Positions 22,918 to 33,007 of a stretch of DNA of 64,000 nucleotides are shown here, in pieces (the first letter of the stretch is position 1; the number at the start of each line of letters is the position of its first letter). Made by a program: the position numbers and the translations under genes. The notes beneath the pieces are model-generated. The model was not told the origin of the DNA. It was given only the letters and a program-made list of their open reading frames with translations, and ran no database searches. This DNA comes from Sweltsa coloradensis (taxonomy: Eukaryota; Arthropoda; Insecta; Plecoptera; Chloroperlidae). Where the stretch lies: positions 110,257 to 174,256 of the forward strand of contig JAMZAV010002191.1 of the NCBI GenBank assembly GCA_024449915.1, read 5' to 3'.

Positions 22918-23104
22918 TACATTTTTGTTCAGTGGTTGTTGGTGAAAACGTGAAAAAGAACCCCGAGTCATTCTGAGGTCATTTTTGTTTTTTATTGGAG
23001 TTTTGGGGCCACACGACGGACGGACTAATAAAATATGCGCATGGGGATATAATAACAGGGCAAAGCCGAAACGATTGCATCATGACGTGAAAAGCCGCCC
23101 GACT

Positions 23105-23165
23105 TCTAACCCTACGGCGCCTGCGGGTTGGCTTGGTCTCCTGGCGGGGTGGGGAAATAAATAAA
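23105..23165 (-). repeat. Family D fragment
   Basis: GGCGCCTGCGGGTTGGCTTG and GTCTCCTGG match the inverse of 27655-27685 and the direct sequence at about 45757-45785. Confidence 0.5.
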
Positions 23166-23384
23166 ACATTAAATTTGCATGCCTTGAAGAATTCAAGCGC
23201 GGGCAAAGTTTAACCTTGTTCTTAAAATTTACAACAAAAAATTAAAATTTTAAATCATGATTTCTGTTCAAATTTAAAAGTGTTATCGGGCACTCATGAG
23301 ACTTTCCCGTCTTTTCAAACACACACTAGAAAATACGTCTACTAAAATTTTTAAAAAGTTTTCAAATCGTTTGACCTCCGTCTG

Positions 23385-23812
23385 AGCTTGGGGTAGAATT
23401 GGCCCCGAGCATGGCTATGTTATCGTAAAATGCGATTCAAGAGAAAAAATCCCACCTCGCAAACATCAGCTAGTATGAAAGTTAGTATTCTACTTCCCGA
23501 AAATAGAGGCGAGCTCTGGCAATCGTCATCGAGGACCTTGCCCCCACCATACCCTCCCTGTGCCCCCTGTACTTGCCTGCGCCCGGCCTGATGTCGTCAC
23601 AGCCACAGACTCCCCAGCCCCGACCCCGGCCACCTTCACCACGACCTCCCCTTGCGTGTGGCTGGTTCTGACCAGTACAGGCCTGTCCACCCCGCGTCAC
23701 CCGTGTCACTCCTTACGTTCCTCCCTTCAGTAACTAACTAATAAACCACAATATCATGCACAGGAGGCGCAGTAGGACCTAACGGTTGACGAAACCTTAA
23801 ACCTAATATCTT
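23385..23812 (+). repeat. SINE-A long form (A2)
   Basis: The head CCGTCTGAGCTTGGGGTAG and core are standard. The GACGATGAC block is replaced by a C-rich segment (CCTGCGCCCGGCCTGATGTC, CCCAGCCCCGACCCCGGCC), and the tail reads ATCATGCACAGGAGGCGCAG, then GACCTAACGGTTGACG and AAACCTTAAACC. That tail closely resembles the LINE-B end. Confidence 0.85.
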
Positions 23813-23819
23813 CTTACTT

Positions 23820-23954
23820 AGACTTCTTTTTTTCTTTATTTCCATTCAAATAAATAATTTTTCTTTTGCTATTACTATCATCACTATAAATTTCTTTCTT
23901 TATAAGTGAAATCTAGAAAATAATATAAATATCAAACACATCATACGAGCAATC
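23820..23954 (+). repeat. LINE-B 3' UTR fragment, end missing
   Basis: CATTCAAATAAATAATTTTTC, CTATTACTATCATCACTATA and ATCAAACACATCAT match the 3' UTR. The terminal hairpin is absent, and the sequence switches to SINE-A inside its own body. Confidence 0.75.
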
Positions 23955-24240
23955 ATCAGCAAGTAAGACGGGAGTAAATTACTCCCCGAAACTAAAGGCG
24001 AGCTCTGGCAACCGTCGTCGGGGACACCTTTCTTTTCCCTTGACGACCTCACCCGACGACGATGACAATGACACAACGAACGATGACAAAGTCTATGACC
24101 GCGACGTGAGAAACCATCCTTCCTACCCTAACCCGTGGCTGGTTCTGACCAGTATGGCCTCCTTCCCCATATCTCCTAGACTAGAGTAGTGCATTATAAA
24201 CATAACGTTTGACGCGTCCTAAGCCCTTATCCAAATATAC
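23955..24240 (+). repeat. SINE-A copy, 5' truncated
   Basis: It starts at CATCAGCAAGTAAGACGGG and continues through core, GACGATGAC block and GGCTGGTTCTGACCAG to AACGTTTGACGCGTCCTAAG. It directly follows a LINE-B copy that lacks its 3' end, a recombination-like junction. Confidence 0.85.
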
Positions 24241-24565
24241 TGGCGGTCGTCGTCGGAATCACCTCCTCCTTCACTTTACGACCTATAGGTCCAGGCACAA
24301 TTTTAATAAATGTAGTTTAAATTTCTAGTAGCTATTATCACTTGATATATACCCGCAACTGTCGGCCTACTAGCACACCCGGTACTTGTCAGCGGCACCC
24401 TATGGGCACCTAGATGATTGGTGTTGTGAAATAAAGTCTGCCCGTGGGAAAATTATAATTGCTCCTTCTACAACATATTCTTATAGTGAGTGGATTACAA
24501 ATCCAGGATCTATTCTAGGGCCTAAGTCTGAGCTTTTCTATATTCATGTAAGGAAATCCTTGGGG
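24241..24565. other. Unassigned spacer
   Basis: The first bases (GGCGGTCGTCGTCGGAATCACC) resemble a SINE-A core. The rest, including a 64-codon frame from 24386, has no motif I recognise. Confidence 0.4.
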
Positions 24566-24602
24566 AATAGAATAGAATAGAAGAATAGAATAGAATAGAA
24601 CT
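24566..24602. repeat. (GAATA)n pentamer repeat
   Basis: About seven AATAG units with one slip, at the 3' end of the minus-strand LINE; short tandem tails of this kind are usual for CR1/L2-like LINEs. Confidence 0.85.
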
Positions 24603-25480
24603 TTATTGTAAAAGGTATCAATTACAAAACGGCGAGGTTCGAACACTGTTCGCTCTTCCACCTAACCACTTACATTAACATAAGAATAAAAATAATAAGT
24701 TTAGATTTTGTAAGAACAACCTAATACGACAAAACTACTAAACATTAAATTGTATGAATATAATATAAATACTAATACAATGCATCATGATAAGTACAAT
24801 TGGTTCATTTCTAAACATAGAAGAAATATAAGCATACTAATACAATAGCACTATAATATACTAAGATTATTGTTCATATTGTTCATTTTAATGCAAATGT
24901 TAAACTACACACTATGTTTATAGTAGCACGATATAGCTTGCCAATTAATTACTTTAACAATTAAAATCTATGATATACGAAAAACAAGTCAAAAATAGTG
25001 ATTTGCCGTTAACATTTCAAATTGCAATCTTCTATTTTAGACCTTACAATCTAGGACACTACTAGAAATTACTTCTTAGTTATAGTTAGCATAGACATAC
25101 TGTTGGCACTGTTTTTTTAAAGAGGAAGGGTTGTTCAATTTCTGTTTAATGTTATCAGGCAACTCATTCCATAGTTTAGGGGCCAGAACTGAGAATGAGG
25201 TAGCGGCAGTTGCTGATCGATGAAGTGTATCTCAAGTAACTTGCGTCGTGTATTGTAGCTATGGTGCATGTTTGTGCCTTTTAATTTTTCGTATAGATAA
25301 TCGGTCTTTTGTTTCTGATTATTCTGGCTATATTACAAAAATAGTGATGGATCCGCCGTTTTTTTAATGTTCTTAGTAAGGATTCTCAGTGGGCGGTATT
25401 GATCGAGGACGCAACAATTATAGTTTTGCTGAGTAACGCGTGTGAAAACTACATTGTTTTCATTGTTATTATTACGAAAC
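24566..25480 (-). pseudogene. 3' end of a second LINE (CR1/L2-like), minus strand
   Basis: Read on the minus strand, about 25320-25235 encodes YLYEKLKGTNMHHSYNTRRK. After a one-base frame change, about 25220-25076 encodes SATAATSFSVLAPKLWNELP and then DNIKQKLNNPSS. The asparagine-threonine-arginine (YNTR) and WN-LP signatures are typical of the C-terminus of CR1/L2-type non-LTR retrotransposon polyproteins. The stop is at 25076. A 3' UTR of about 500 bp follows and ends in a short pentamer tail (TATTC on this strand, 24566-24600). RNase H is not expected in this group and none is seen. Confidence 0.75.
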
Positions 25481-25609
25481 ACGATTTGTTGTGCGCTCCT
25501 AAACGTAAGTAAACAGTTATTTGACTACACTCTCGTAGCTTCATACTCCTACACTACAGACCGTAATAATAACACCTTTGAAATAAAATAATAAATAAAA
25601 TATATAAAA

Positions 25610-25760
25610 TCCAAATTTTAGAGTTTACCCACTCAGTCAAATTAATTATCAGATTTTCAGTGCGGACATTACATTTCCAGCTGACCGACTGTAAGGCGCC
25701 GACGCCATCGACGAGCAAACTATGGCTTGTCTTGTGAATTGTGACCTTTTAACTTACAAT
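25610..25760 (+). repeat. Family D fragment
   Basis: GAGTTTACCCACTCAGTCAA, a TCAGATTTTCAG piece and AAGGCGCCGACGCCATCGAC match the copy at 27595-27830. Confidence 0.6.
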
Positions 25761-25767
25761 TTACAAC

Positions 25768-26100
25768 AATGTGGCAAACATAAAACATACATGTGGCAAT
25801 AGAGAGACGTTATCCGGAATATTTTGAAAGAACACATTATTTTTTACGTCAGCCCATAATAAATGTAAGTTTTAAACATGAAAATATGTTCTATTGTAAA
25901 TTACCTTATCTTACCTTACAAACCATAGATGCTTAGTTTTAAAATAATAAAATTTTAAAAAATACATTTAGATTAAGGGAAAATGACCTACCCATCATAT
26001 AACTCAGATTTCAGAAAAGTGCTTGTGGGGCTAGGAAGTTTATTCTCTCATTCCAATGATATCAAATAGCTGATTTTGCAACGTGTCCTAGGTTACCTCG
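25768..26100 (+). repeat. Family E repeat, copy 1
   Basis: ACAATGTGGCAAACATAAAAC, a GACGTTATC word and GACCTACCCATCATATAACTC recur in order at 29834-30150. Function unknown. Confidence 0.7.
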
Positions 26101-27190
26101 ATTGATTGAATTGAGGGGCTTCTATTCTAAAGACCTGCGATTGATTTTTTTTCTAGGCTTCATGCGAACTACGTATTGCGGTTTTGCTAAATATTACGAG
26201 GAATTTTTTTCAATTTCAAAAATTATCCTATAAATTTAATACAAACAATATAAATTTGCATCACAAACTTTTTATTGGAATGAATAAGTATAAATTACAA
26301 CCATAAGTCATGTTGATAATGAGATCTTAACCAACGCTACGCATCTGCGCAGCTTACGTTCTATCGCTGCCGCTTAGATGCAGCTTCACGACGCATTTGC
26401 GCAACATACGCCAAAAGCCCGCGCATCTAAAGATAATAAAGTTGGATACCTTCATAATCTAAAGTCCTCCTCTCTGTTATTAGCGTGTTGAACCATAAGT
26501 CGCCCCCGGTAGGAATCGTTTCCAACATGTTGGGTTGGTTTTTCTTGTTCAAAACAAATAAGCTCGATCTGCGCAGCTTACACTCTATCGCTGCCGCTTA
26601 GATGCAGCTTCAAGTGTAAGTAGTGCGTGGTTTACATAGATGATTGCTAAACTTAATGACATGACAAACAGCATCATTTTAGTAAGAATATCTTAGAAAC
26701 AAATATTGCGGTAATATTACGTTCTTAAAGCATGCAATTGCTAATAAATTAAACATAATGAGAATAAATCCTAGGATCTATTTCTTTGCGGAGCGCAATG
26801 AAGTAGTGCTACGACGCAGACGCGTGGGGTTATTTCACTTCAAACATTGTTTGTAAATCCCAAACAAGCGAAGGTATAAACGCCACACAGAGCAATGTCG
26901 ACGTGTTTGCACAATTGGCTAAGATAATATTGAATCTCGTCACAAATATTAGGAGTTGATTTGATAGAACACAATTTATTGAAGAGCTGAGGTAAATAGA
27001 CTTGATTTTTCTATTACGGATTTGATTTTGGTGCATGCTGCAGGCCTGACCTCGACATAATAGTTAGTATGGGCCTAGCTAAACAGCTAGGGAAGGCAAG
27101 CAGTGTATGCACTAGGGTGACTTGTCTCTCGAGTCATCTATGGCTGGGTCTAGCTGCATAGGCCTTGTATCACAGTCTTTGAACACCATT
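26101..27190. other. Unassigned region with a 45-bp direct repeat
   Basis: TCTGCGCAGCTTAC(G)TTCTATCGCTGCCGCTTAGA... occurs at 26344-26387 and again at 26568-26612. Otherwise AT-rich, with an isolated minus-strand frame (26830-27036) without motif. Confidence 0.6.
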
Positions 27191-27194
27191 TAAT

Positions 27195-27315
27195 CCAACT
27201 TTACCGAGCCATGGCTGGTTCTGTCCAGGACGCTTGTGTCCTCCCCATATTCACTGGGCTATCGTGGAGCAATATGACCAAATGATTGACGCACTCTTGG
27301 ACCGAATAGACCGAG
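27195..27315 (+). repeat. SINE-A 3' fragment
   Basis: CCATGGCTGGTTCTGTCCAG, CTCCCCATATTCACTGGGC and a mutated tail ATGACCAAATGATTGACGCA. Confidence 0.7.
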
Positions 27316-27375
27316 ACTATTTACAAATCAGGTCTATAATGAATTATTTGTTACTTCATGATCGATAACAAATAC

Positions 27376-27510
27376 ATATCCTCCGCTTACCCGTGGCTGG
27401 TTCTGACCAGCATGGGATTAACCTTTCAGTATCATCCCTTAGGCTTGCGTGAAGCATTATGACGTAACGGTTGGCGTGCCCTTGAACCAAATAAACAAAC
27501 AATATAATGT
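27376..27510 (+). repeat. SINE-A 3' fragment
   Basis: TACCCGTGGCTGGTTCTGAC, GCATTATGACGTAACGGTT and GGCGTGCCCTTGAACC followed by AAATAAACAAAC. Confidence 0.8.
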
Positions 27511-27594
27511 GAGAACCAGTTTCTGTACTGGAGTGTCCAGTCTCCTGACTGGTCTGTGGCTGGGTCTTGCCAGCATAGATCTCAAATACTTTCG

Positions 27595-27830
27595 TACTAA
27601 GGGTCTACCCACTCAGACACATAACTGATCCTCAATGGAGGACATTCAATTAAATCCGACCAGGCCAACCCTGTAGGCGCCGACACCATCAACGAGCGAA
27701 CAATGCCCAACCCGCAAACAACGCCAGAATCAACAATGCTGGTTCGGAAAAACCTTAGTTTATTATGTGCCTCGTTGCTAGGACGATTTTAAAGTCGCCG
27801 TTTACAAATTCCAAAGCCAAGAAATGTTAA
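27595..27830 (+). repeat. Family D repeat
   Basis: GGTCTACCCACTCAGACACA, CAGGCCAACCCTGTAGGCGC, CGACACCATCAACGAGCGAA, and a later CGTTGCTAGGACGATTTTAA and CGCCGTTTACAAATTCC. Similar stretches lie at 25610, 38064, 45710 and 47500/48081. Confidence 0.75.
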
Positions 27831-27924
27831 GTCCACATCAGAAGTAAAACACTTCTGTCTATAGCGGGCATCGAACCATGTACCTTCGTCACACAGTTCG
27901 TCTCCGTCTGTTGAGGGGTTGAAC

Positions 27925-28250
27925 TCAACCAAGGGTATTCTACTAATCGTAAAATCTCATCTCGCAAACAAGAGGTATAGGTGATCTTTATAATCTACAA
28001 AACTAGAAGCGAACTCAGGCATTTGTCGTCGGAAACCTCTTTCCCTTCTTTAAACGATCTTACCGACGACGATGACGACAAAGACAACATAAACGATGAC
28101 AAAGACTATGAAGATGGCGATTACCCTTTACTCCTCCTACCCGTGGCTGAATCTGAGCGGGATGGGACTTTCCTCCCTTACCCCCGAGGCTAGAGTGGCG
28201 AATTATGACCTAACGGTTGATGCGCCCTTAATTTTAATAAACTTAACTCA
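27925..28250 (+). repeat. SINE-A copy, diverged
   Basis: CTACTAATCGTAAAATCTCA, AACTAGAAGCGAACTCAGGC, the GACGACGATGACGAC block and GGCTAGAGTGGCGAATTATG, then GACCTAACGGTTGATGCGCC. A 70-codon frame over it reflects the Asp-rich reading of the GAT/GAC block. Confidence 0.8.
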
Positions 28251-28754
28251 AACATTATACACCAATTTTTAATTAGTTACGATAGAAAAGTGACAAGTAA
28301 TCGTTTTTACAATGTGTATCATATCATTTTATTGGGAATTATATTATTTTACATTCTTGTATTTTTGGTTAGAAATACCATTTTAAATAAAAATAATTAA
28401 AAATATAATATTTAAATGAAATGTTTACAATAAGTTATAAATTAGAATTAAAAACGTTTAAAATCCAACTCATACAAAAACTTGTAAAATATATTTAAGC
28501 TTCCCAAACCAGATAGCACTGTCAATTAAAAAAGAACCAAACCTAAGTTATGCACAATAAATGTTATAGTACCGGAAATTTCGTCCTTTCCATAGGATAT
28601 ATTTTGTCAAGCATTGTAGACGATTTTCTTCTAGCAAAACAAATAATAATTAGGATGATGGGGGAGATGCCGGACCAGGATATACAAACTATATTGGAGG
28701 TTGGGATTTATTTAAAATGCCATTTAATAGAAAATGAATTGGGAGGAAATGGCA
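28251..28754. other. AT-rich spacer, nothing recognised
   Basis: A frame of 80 codons starts at 28550, but its last third is LINE-B sequence read in passing. No domain seen. Confidence 0.4.
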
Positions 28755-29122
28755 ACGTTCCTCACCTGCTTCTCGACTCTCACGTAGAGTAGTGGTGGTA
28801 TTGCCCAGAATTCAAATACGCCACACACGTCTAACTCACGGATATCTTAACCAGAGAAAAGGTGGTTGTGTCTCACATATGATAACGGCGAAAAACTTAT
28901 TTATTTAACCAAATTTAATACACAACAAACATATTTCATGTTTTAATTTAAATTAATAATATTATTTTAAATTTCTATCCTCTCCACAACTTTATTTTCT
29001 TTCGTAATCTTTAAAACAATATATTGATCATACACTCCAAAAACTCATTTCATTAACTTTCAATATTACAGGCGGCGCAATAAGACCTAACCGGTTAAAG
29101 CGCCCTAGTTTCTCACGTCGCT
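28755..29122 (+). repeat. LINE-B 3' end with internal deletion
   Basis: The CACCTGCTTCTCGACTCTCACG (SRLSRR) block and AACTCACGGATATCTTAACC jump to ATGATAACGGCGAAAAAC. The 3' UTR and terminal hairpin (GGCGGCGCAATAAGACCTAA) follow, ending in GTTTCTCACGTCGC. Confidence 0.8.
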
Positions 29123-29387
29123 TGAATTCCAGGTGCACTATACCTCGGTAATGTAAGATATGCTCTCGCGTCGTGAGCTGACCTCCGAGTTCCTTGACTC
29201 TCTGTCGAGAGAAACCAGCAGACGAGAACTTTCCCTCTTTAGAACGACCAACCATTTCCATTATCAGAATCTTGTGGTTGTCAACAATACCGAGCCATCT
29301 GGAAACTAGACAAACCCATCTAAATACAGGTTTAACGCTGATTTGCTCAATCTACTATGTGTGCGCCCTCTGTTGCAACACGAACGA
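29123..29387. other. Unassigned spacer
   Basis: Two overlapping frames on opposite strands and no motif. Confidence 0.35.
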
Positions 29388-29495
29388 AGCCAATGACGAT
29401 GACGACCCTACCGTGGCTGGTTCTGACCAGCATGGGCCCTTCATCCCCAAGGCTAGAGTAAACACGCCCTTAACCTAATAAACCCAGAAAACAAA
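29388..29495 (+). repeat. SINE-A 3' fragment
   Basis: GACGATGACGACCC, then CGTGGCTGGTTCTGACCAGC and a shortened tail (GTAAACACGCCCTTAACC, AATAAACCC). Confidence 0.75.
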
Positions 29496-29544
29496 ATGGG
29501 GTTGAATCAACTCTAATACTTTAGTTTGTAGCCTAATGGGGCAA

Positions 29545-29615
29545 CAAATGACACGAAAACAGTGACAACATAAACGATGACGACGAAGATGACGACCGCG
29601 ACAAACAATCAACAA
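29545..29615 (+). repeat. SINE-A middle-block fragment
   Basis: AACAAATGACACGAAAACAG and ACGAAGATGACGACCGCGAC resemble the GACGATGAC block; too short for certainty. Confidence 0.45.
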
Positions 29616-29629
29616 ATTCAATTTAATAA

Positions 29630-29815
29630 CCTCTGCTCTGCTAATCGTAACGGGCGATTCAAGAGAAAAAGTCCACCTCGCAAACATCAGTTAGTATGAA
29701 GGGTTGTATACTACTCCCCGAAAATAGAGGTGAGCTTTGGCAATCGTCGTCGTCGACCTCGCCCCCTTCCTTGACGACCCCTCGACGACGATGACGACAA
29801 TGACACCACGAGTGA
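29630..29815 (+). repeat. SINE-A copy, 3' truncated
   Basis: CTCTGCTAATCGTAACGGGC, the CCACCTCGCAAACATCAG word, the core and GACGATGACGACAATGACAC, then a switch to family E at about 29820. Confidence 0.8.
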
Positions 29816-29833
29816 CCGTTTTATTAAAAGTTT

Positions 29834-30150
29834 ACAAAAATGTGGCAATCATAAAACATACATGTGCAAATAGAAAGACGTTATCTGTAATATTTTGGGA
29901 AAAAACATTTATTAATAAAGTCTGCCCAACAAAAAATAAATTTGTAACAATTGATATATTTTCTATTGAAAGTAACCATAACATATATAAGCTTTCCTTA
30001 GATACCATCGGAGCCAAGTTTTTTAAATGCGATTTTGGTAATAATTAGACCTAACCATCAGTTAACTCAAATTTCAGAGGATTTTTGTGGGTGAATAAGT
30101 ATTTTCTTATTGTAATGATACTAACGGTTCTGATTTTGGTATGTGTTCTC
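29834..30150 (+). repeat. Family E repeat, copy 2
   Basis: It aligns with 25768-26100 (ATGTGGCAATCATAAAACAT, GACCTAACCATCAGTTAACTC). A 103-codon frame spans the junction with the preceding SINE-A and is not meaningful. Confidence 0.7.
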
Positions 30151-30518
30151 CCGCGCTTAGACCCGGGGTAGAATAAACCAGAGCATGGCTCTGCTAATCG
30201 TACAAGGCGATTGAAGAGAATAAAACCACCTCGCAAACATCAGCTAGTAAGAGCGGAGTAAACTACTTCCCGAAACTAGAGGCGAGCTCTGTCAATCGTT
30301 ATCGGGGAAACCTTCACTTTCCTTGACGGTCTCCCCGGCGACGATGACATTGTAACAACAAACGATGACAATGACGACGACTAAGACGATGACGACCCCT
30401 TCCTTCTCTTACCCGTGGCTGGTTCTGACCATCATGGGCATATCCTTCACATGGTAGGCTAGAGTGGCGCATTATGACCTAACGGTTGATGCGTCCTTAA
30501 CCAAATTAACCAAAAAAT
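30150..30518 (+). repeat. SINE-A copy, near full length
   Basis: Head AGACCCGGGGTAGAATAAAC, hairpin CAGAGCATGGCTCTG, intact core, GGCTGGTTCTGACCATC, and tail GTTGATGCGTCCTTAACC. Confidence 0.9.
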
Positions 30519-30712
30519 AACATTACTTTTTTATTTTAAATTTGGATCAAACGTGTTTTATGTTCACTGATTGACACCATTTGCTAATAATCTCCAAATT
30601 GTAATGGCTTAGCAACCAATGTAGAAGCACAGGAAAAGAGAGCTGAGTATATTTATAAACCACACTCATCCACCAACGCGATTGTAAATACCGTGCACGA
30701 CGCGGGCCTAGT
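30519..30712. other. Unassigned spacer
   Basis: AT-rich DNA leading to the hairpin; nothing recognised. Confidence 0.4.
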
Positions 30713-30764
30713 AACAGAGTCGATAAAGAAGTTTCCCAGTTGAAACTTCTTTATCGACTCTGTT
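30713..30764. repeat. Perfect 23-bp hairpin with 6-nt loop
   Basis: 30713-30735 and 30742-30764 are exact complements, separated by CCAGTT. It could be a small RNA precursor, a cruciform or a recent palindromic duplication. It does not belong to a repeat family seen elsewhere in the window. Confidence 0.9.
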
Positions 30765-31539
30765 AGTACCAAACACCTTAGAACAATAATAATGTTAGGC
30801 ACGGAGGTTCTTTTATCTGAGCTCTTTGCTCCGAAACAAAGACCAGGGCCACATGGAGCCGGATTGTGGGGAAAATACACAGTAATGGGAGAAGATATAC
30901 TCTTTAAATAAACACCCAGGAATTTAAGAAATTAGTTGTCCAATTCCGACTATGGTAATATACTAAAAAGTTGTAATCAATTATAATTAATAAAATGAAA
31001 CTATTGCGCACTATTTTCTAAGGCGGGGCACCACAATGTACGTGCTATTCGCCGCAGCCGCGTAGAAAAATAATGATTAATATTTAAAGGGCTGTGGATA
31101 AGTCATTGTTGAGAACAGACGCCAATTTTTGTCTATCGTCATTTCATTTTACACCTACAAAGTCGTGTTTGATTTCTCTAGACTAAATTACATTTCATTT
31201 TGTAATTCGGAAAGAAGATTAATCACAGTTGTGTTGAAAACGAACGTAGAAGTCCTCTCGGGTTTGGACGATGTTTGTAGGACGCGAACTGTTCTTTCAG
31301 ATAAGTAGGAATGTTGGATTCGGTCATCGGTTTATTGTCTGGACTGGTTGGTTTTCCATCTGCCGACAATATTCAGCAAGCCAGACTGGGATAAGTTGAA
31401 AGTGTTTTACATTTCTGTTGCAACTCATGCATGTCAACGCTCCAATACCTATGAAAGTTCTATTCGTTTGGACGTTTGATCTTTTTAATCTCACTCTCCC
31501 TGCCATCGAATGCTGGTTCTTTCCATCACATACATGTCC
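30765..31539. other. Unassigned region
   Basis: Minus-strand frames of about 75 codons (30653-30880, 31324-31545) have no motif. The second part runs without other repeats up to the SINE-A head at 31540. Confidence 0.4.
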
Positions 31540-31880
31540 TACCAATCCCCGGGGAAGAATTTGGCCCAGAGCATGGCTCTGTTAATCATAAATGCCTGGG
31601 AAGATATAAAGTCCTTTACGCAAACAAAGTGCTGGCAATAAGAAGATTATTCCCTGACACTAGAGGCGAGCTCTGGCAATAGTCGTCGGGGACCCCACCC
31701 CATACCCATGACGATCTCCCAAAGGCCCGAAGACGATAACCGCGATGAGCGAACCTCGCCTTCCTCCCCCTACCCGTGACTGGTTCTGACCAGCATGGAC
31801 CATCCTCCCCACATCCCCTTGGCTAGAGTGGTGCATTATGACCTCATAGTTGACGCGTACTCAATCCAAATAAACAAACA
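31540..31880 (+). repeat. SINE-A copy
   Basis: CCCAGAGCATGGCTCTGTTA, core ACTAGAGGCGAGCTCTGGCA, a shortened middle, GACTGGTTCTGACCAGC and tail CATTATGACCTCATAGTTGA. Confidence 0.85.
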
Positions 31881-31884
31881 TTTA

Positions 31885-32060
31885 AATCTTTAAATTTTCT
31901 TTTTGTTTTCAATATTATCTCTATTTTTTCCTTTTGTAGATTTAACCAAATAAAAACAAAACAACGAACTTGTAACGATATGATCAGTATATTTCATCAA
32001 GCGGCGTAACATAACCTGTCCGGATGAAGCTCCCTAGTTTCTCACGTCGTCATACTGTTG
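31885..32060 (+). repeat. LINE-B 3' UTR and terminal block
   Basis: CATCAAGCGGCGTAACATAA, CCGGATGAAGCTCCCTAG and TTTCTCACGTCGTCATAC. Confidence 0.75.
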
Positions 32061-32245
32061 ATTATTTACGTTTCCTTGCAACTATACTCACGTTCAGTGA
32101 CAAAAATGACACAATTTTAATGATAGTAATTTGATCTTTATTGACAACGGAACCGTAGTCTAGCCCCAACCTTCCATTAAGCATCTGCTTCTGTATTCAG
32201 GTCATCTTTTGGTTAAATACATTCAATTCTATTAAGAATACTGAA

Positions 32246-32565
32246 CTAGCGAGGAAAAAGTCCATCTCGCAAACATCAGCTAGCAAGTATGAAGGGTAGT
32301 ATTTTACTCCCCGAAAATAGCGGCGAGCTCTGGCATCAACGTCGGGGACCTTACCCCCTTCCCTTACCGACCCTTCGAAGACGATTACGACAATGACACC
32401 ACGAACAATGACGAAGACAATGACGACCGCGACGTGAGAACACCCTTTACTCCCCTTACCCGTGGCTGGTTCTGACCAGCATGGGCCCCACCCCCCTCCC
32501 CTAGTTTAGAGTGGTGCATTATGACCTTACGGTTGACGCGTCCTTATTCAAATGAACAAAACAAA
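32246..32565 (+). repeat. SINE-A copy, 5' truncated
   Basis: GTCCATCTCGCAAACATCAG, the GAAAATAGCGGCGAGCTCTG core, middle block, GGCTGGTTCTGACCAGC and GACCTTACGGTTGACGCGTC. Confidence 0.88.
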
Positions 32566-32569
32566 AAAT

Positions 32570-32650
32570 CAGCCAGACCGGGGTTTGAACCCGGATAAGG
32601 TGCCTACCTGGAATGTGCGAGGCACGGGTTTAAATCCCGGTCTGTCAAAA
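32570..32650 (-). repeat. tRNA-like fragment (probable SINE head)
   Basis: On the minus strand GGGTTCAAACCCCGGTCT contains a good B-box-like word, and the outer octamers AGACCGGG and CCCGGTCT pair. The T-arm would overlap the acceptor stem, so it does not fold as a normal tRNA. A degraded tRNA-derived SINE is more likely than a tRNA gene. Confidence 0.5.
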
Positions 32651-33007
32651 TATTTGTGTAATTCCTGGGTTGTATTAAATATAACCATCTCAGATTCTAC
32701 ACTTCATGAGTAAGAAGATAACACCACTCACAGTAGGCCTACTCCATCACTTAATTAGGCACTAGATAATAATTATTGTTACTAGGCACCGGGTGGGGGT
32801 TATACTAGTATCTATGCTAGGCACTCACGGCCTATCGGTTGAAGATAAACACAAACCAAGGTCCTCTAAATTACTTGCCGACATCCAGGGAACCTTGATC
32901 ATAACTACTTAGCTGCAACTGTCAGATGTCCAAGTGCATTGACATAATTAAGATGCTTCCAGGGGGCTGTGACTTCCTTTTTATTTTTGTAACTATGGGG
33001 AAATTGT

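Noticed and set aside
26340..26620. A pair of transposon ends
   Set aside because: The 45-bp repeats are direct, not inverted, and the DNA between them shows no element structure.
32570..32650. A functional tRNA gene
   Set aside because: The outer stem and B box are attractive, but the T-arm and acceptor overlap, and there is no D-arm or anticodon arm in register.
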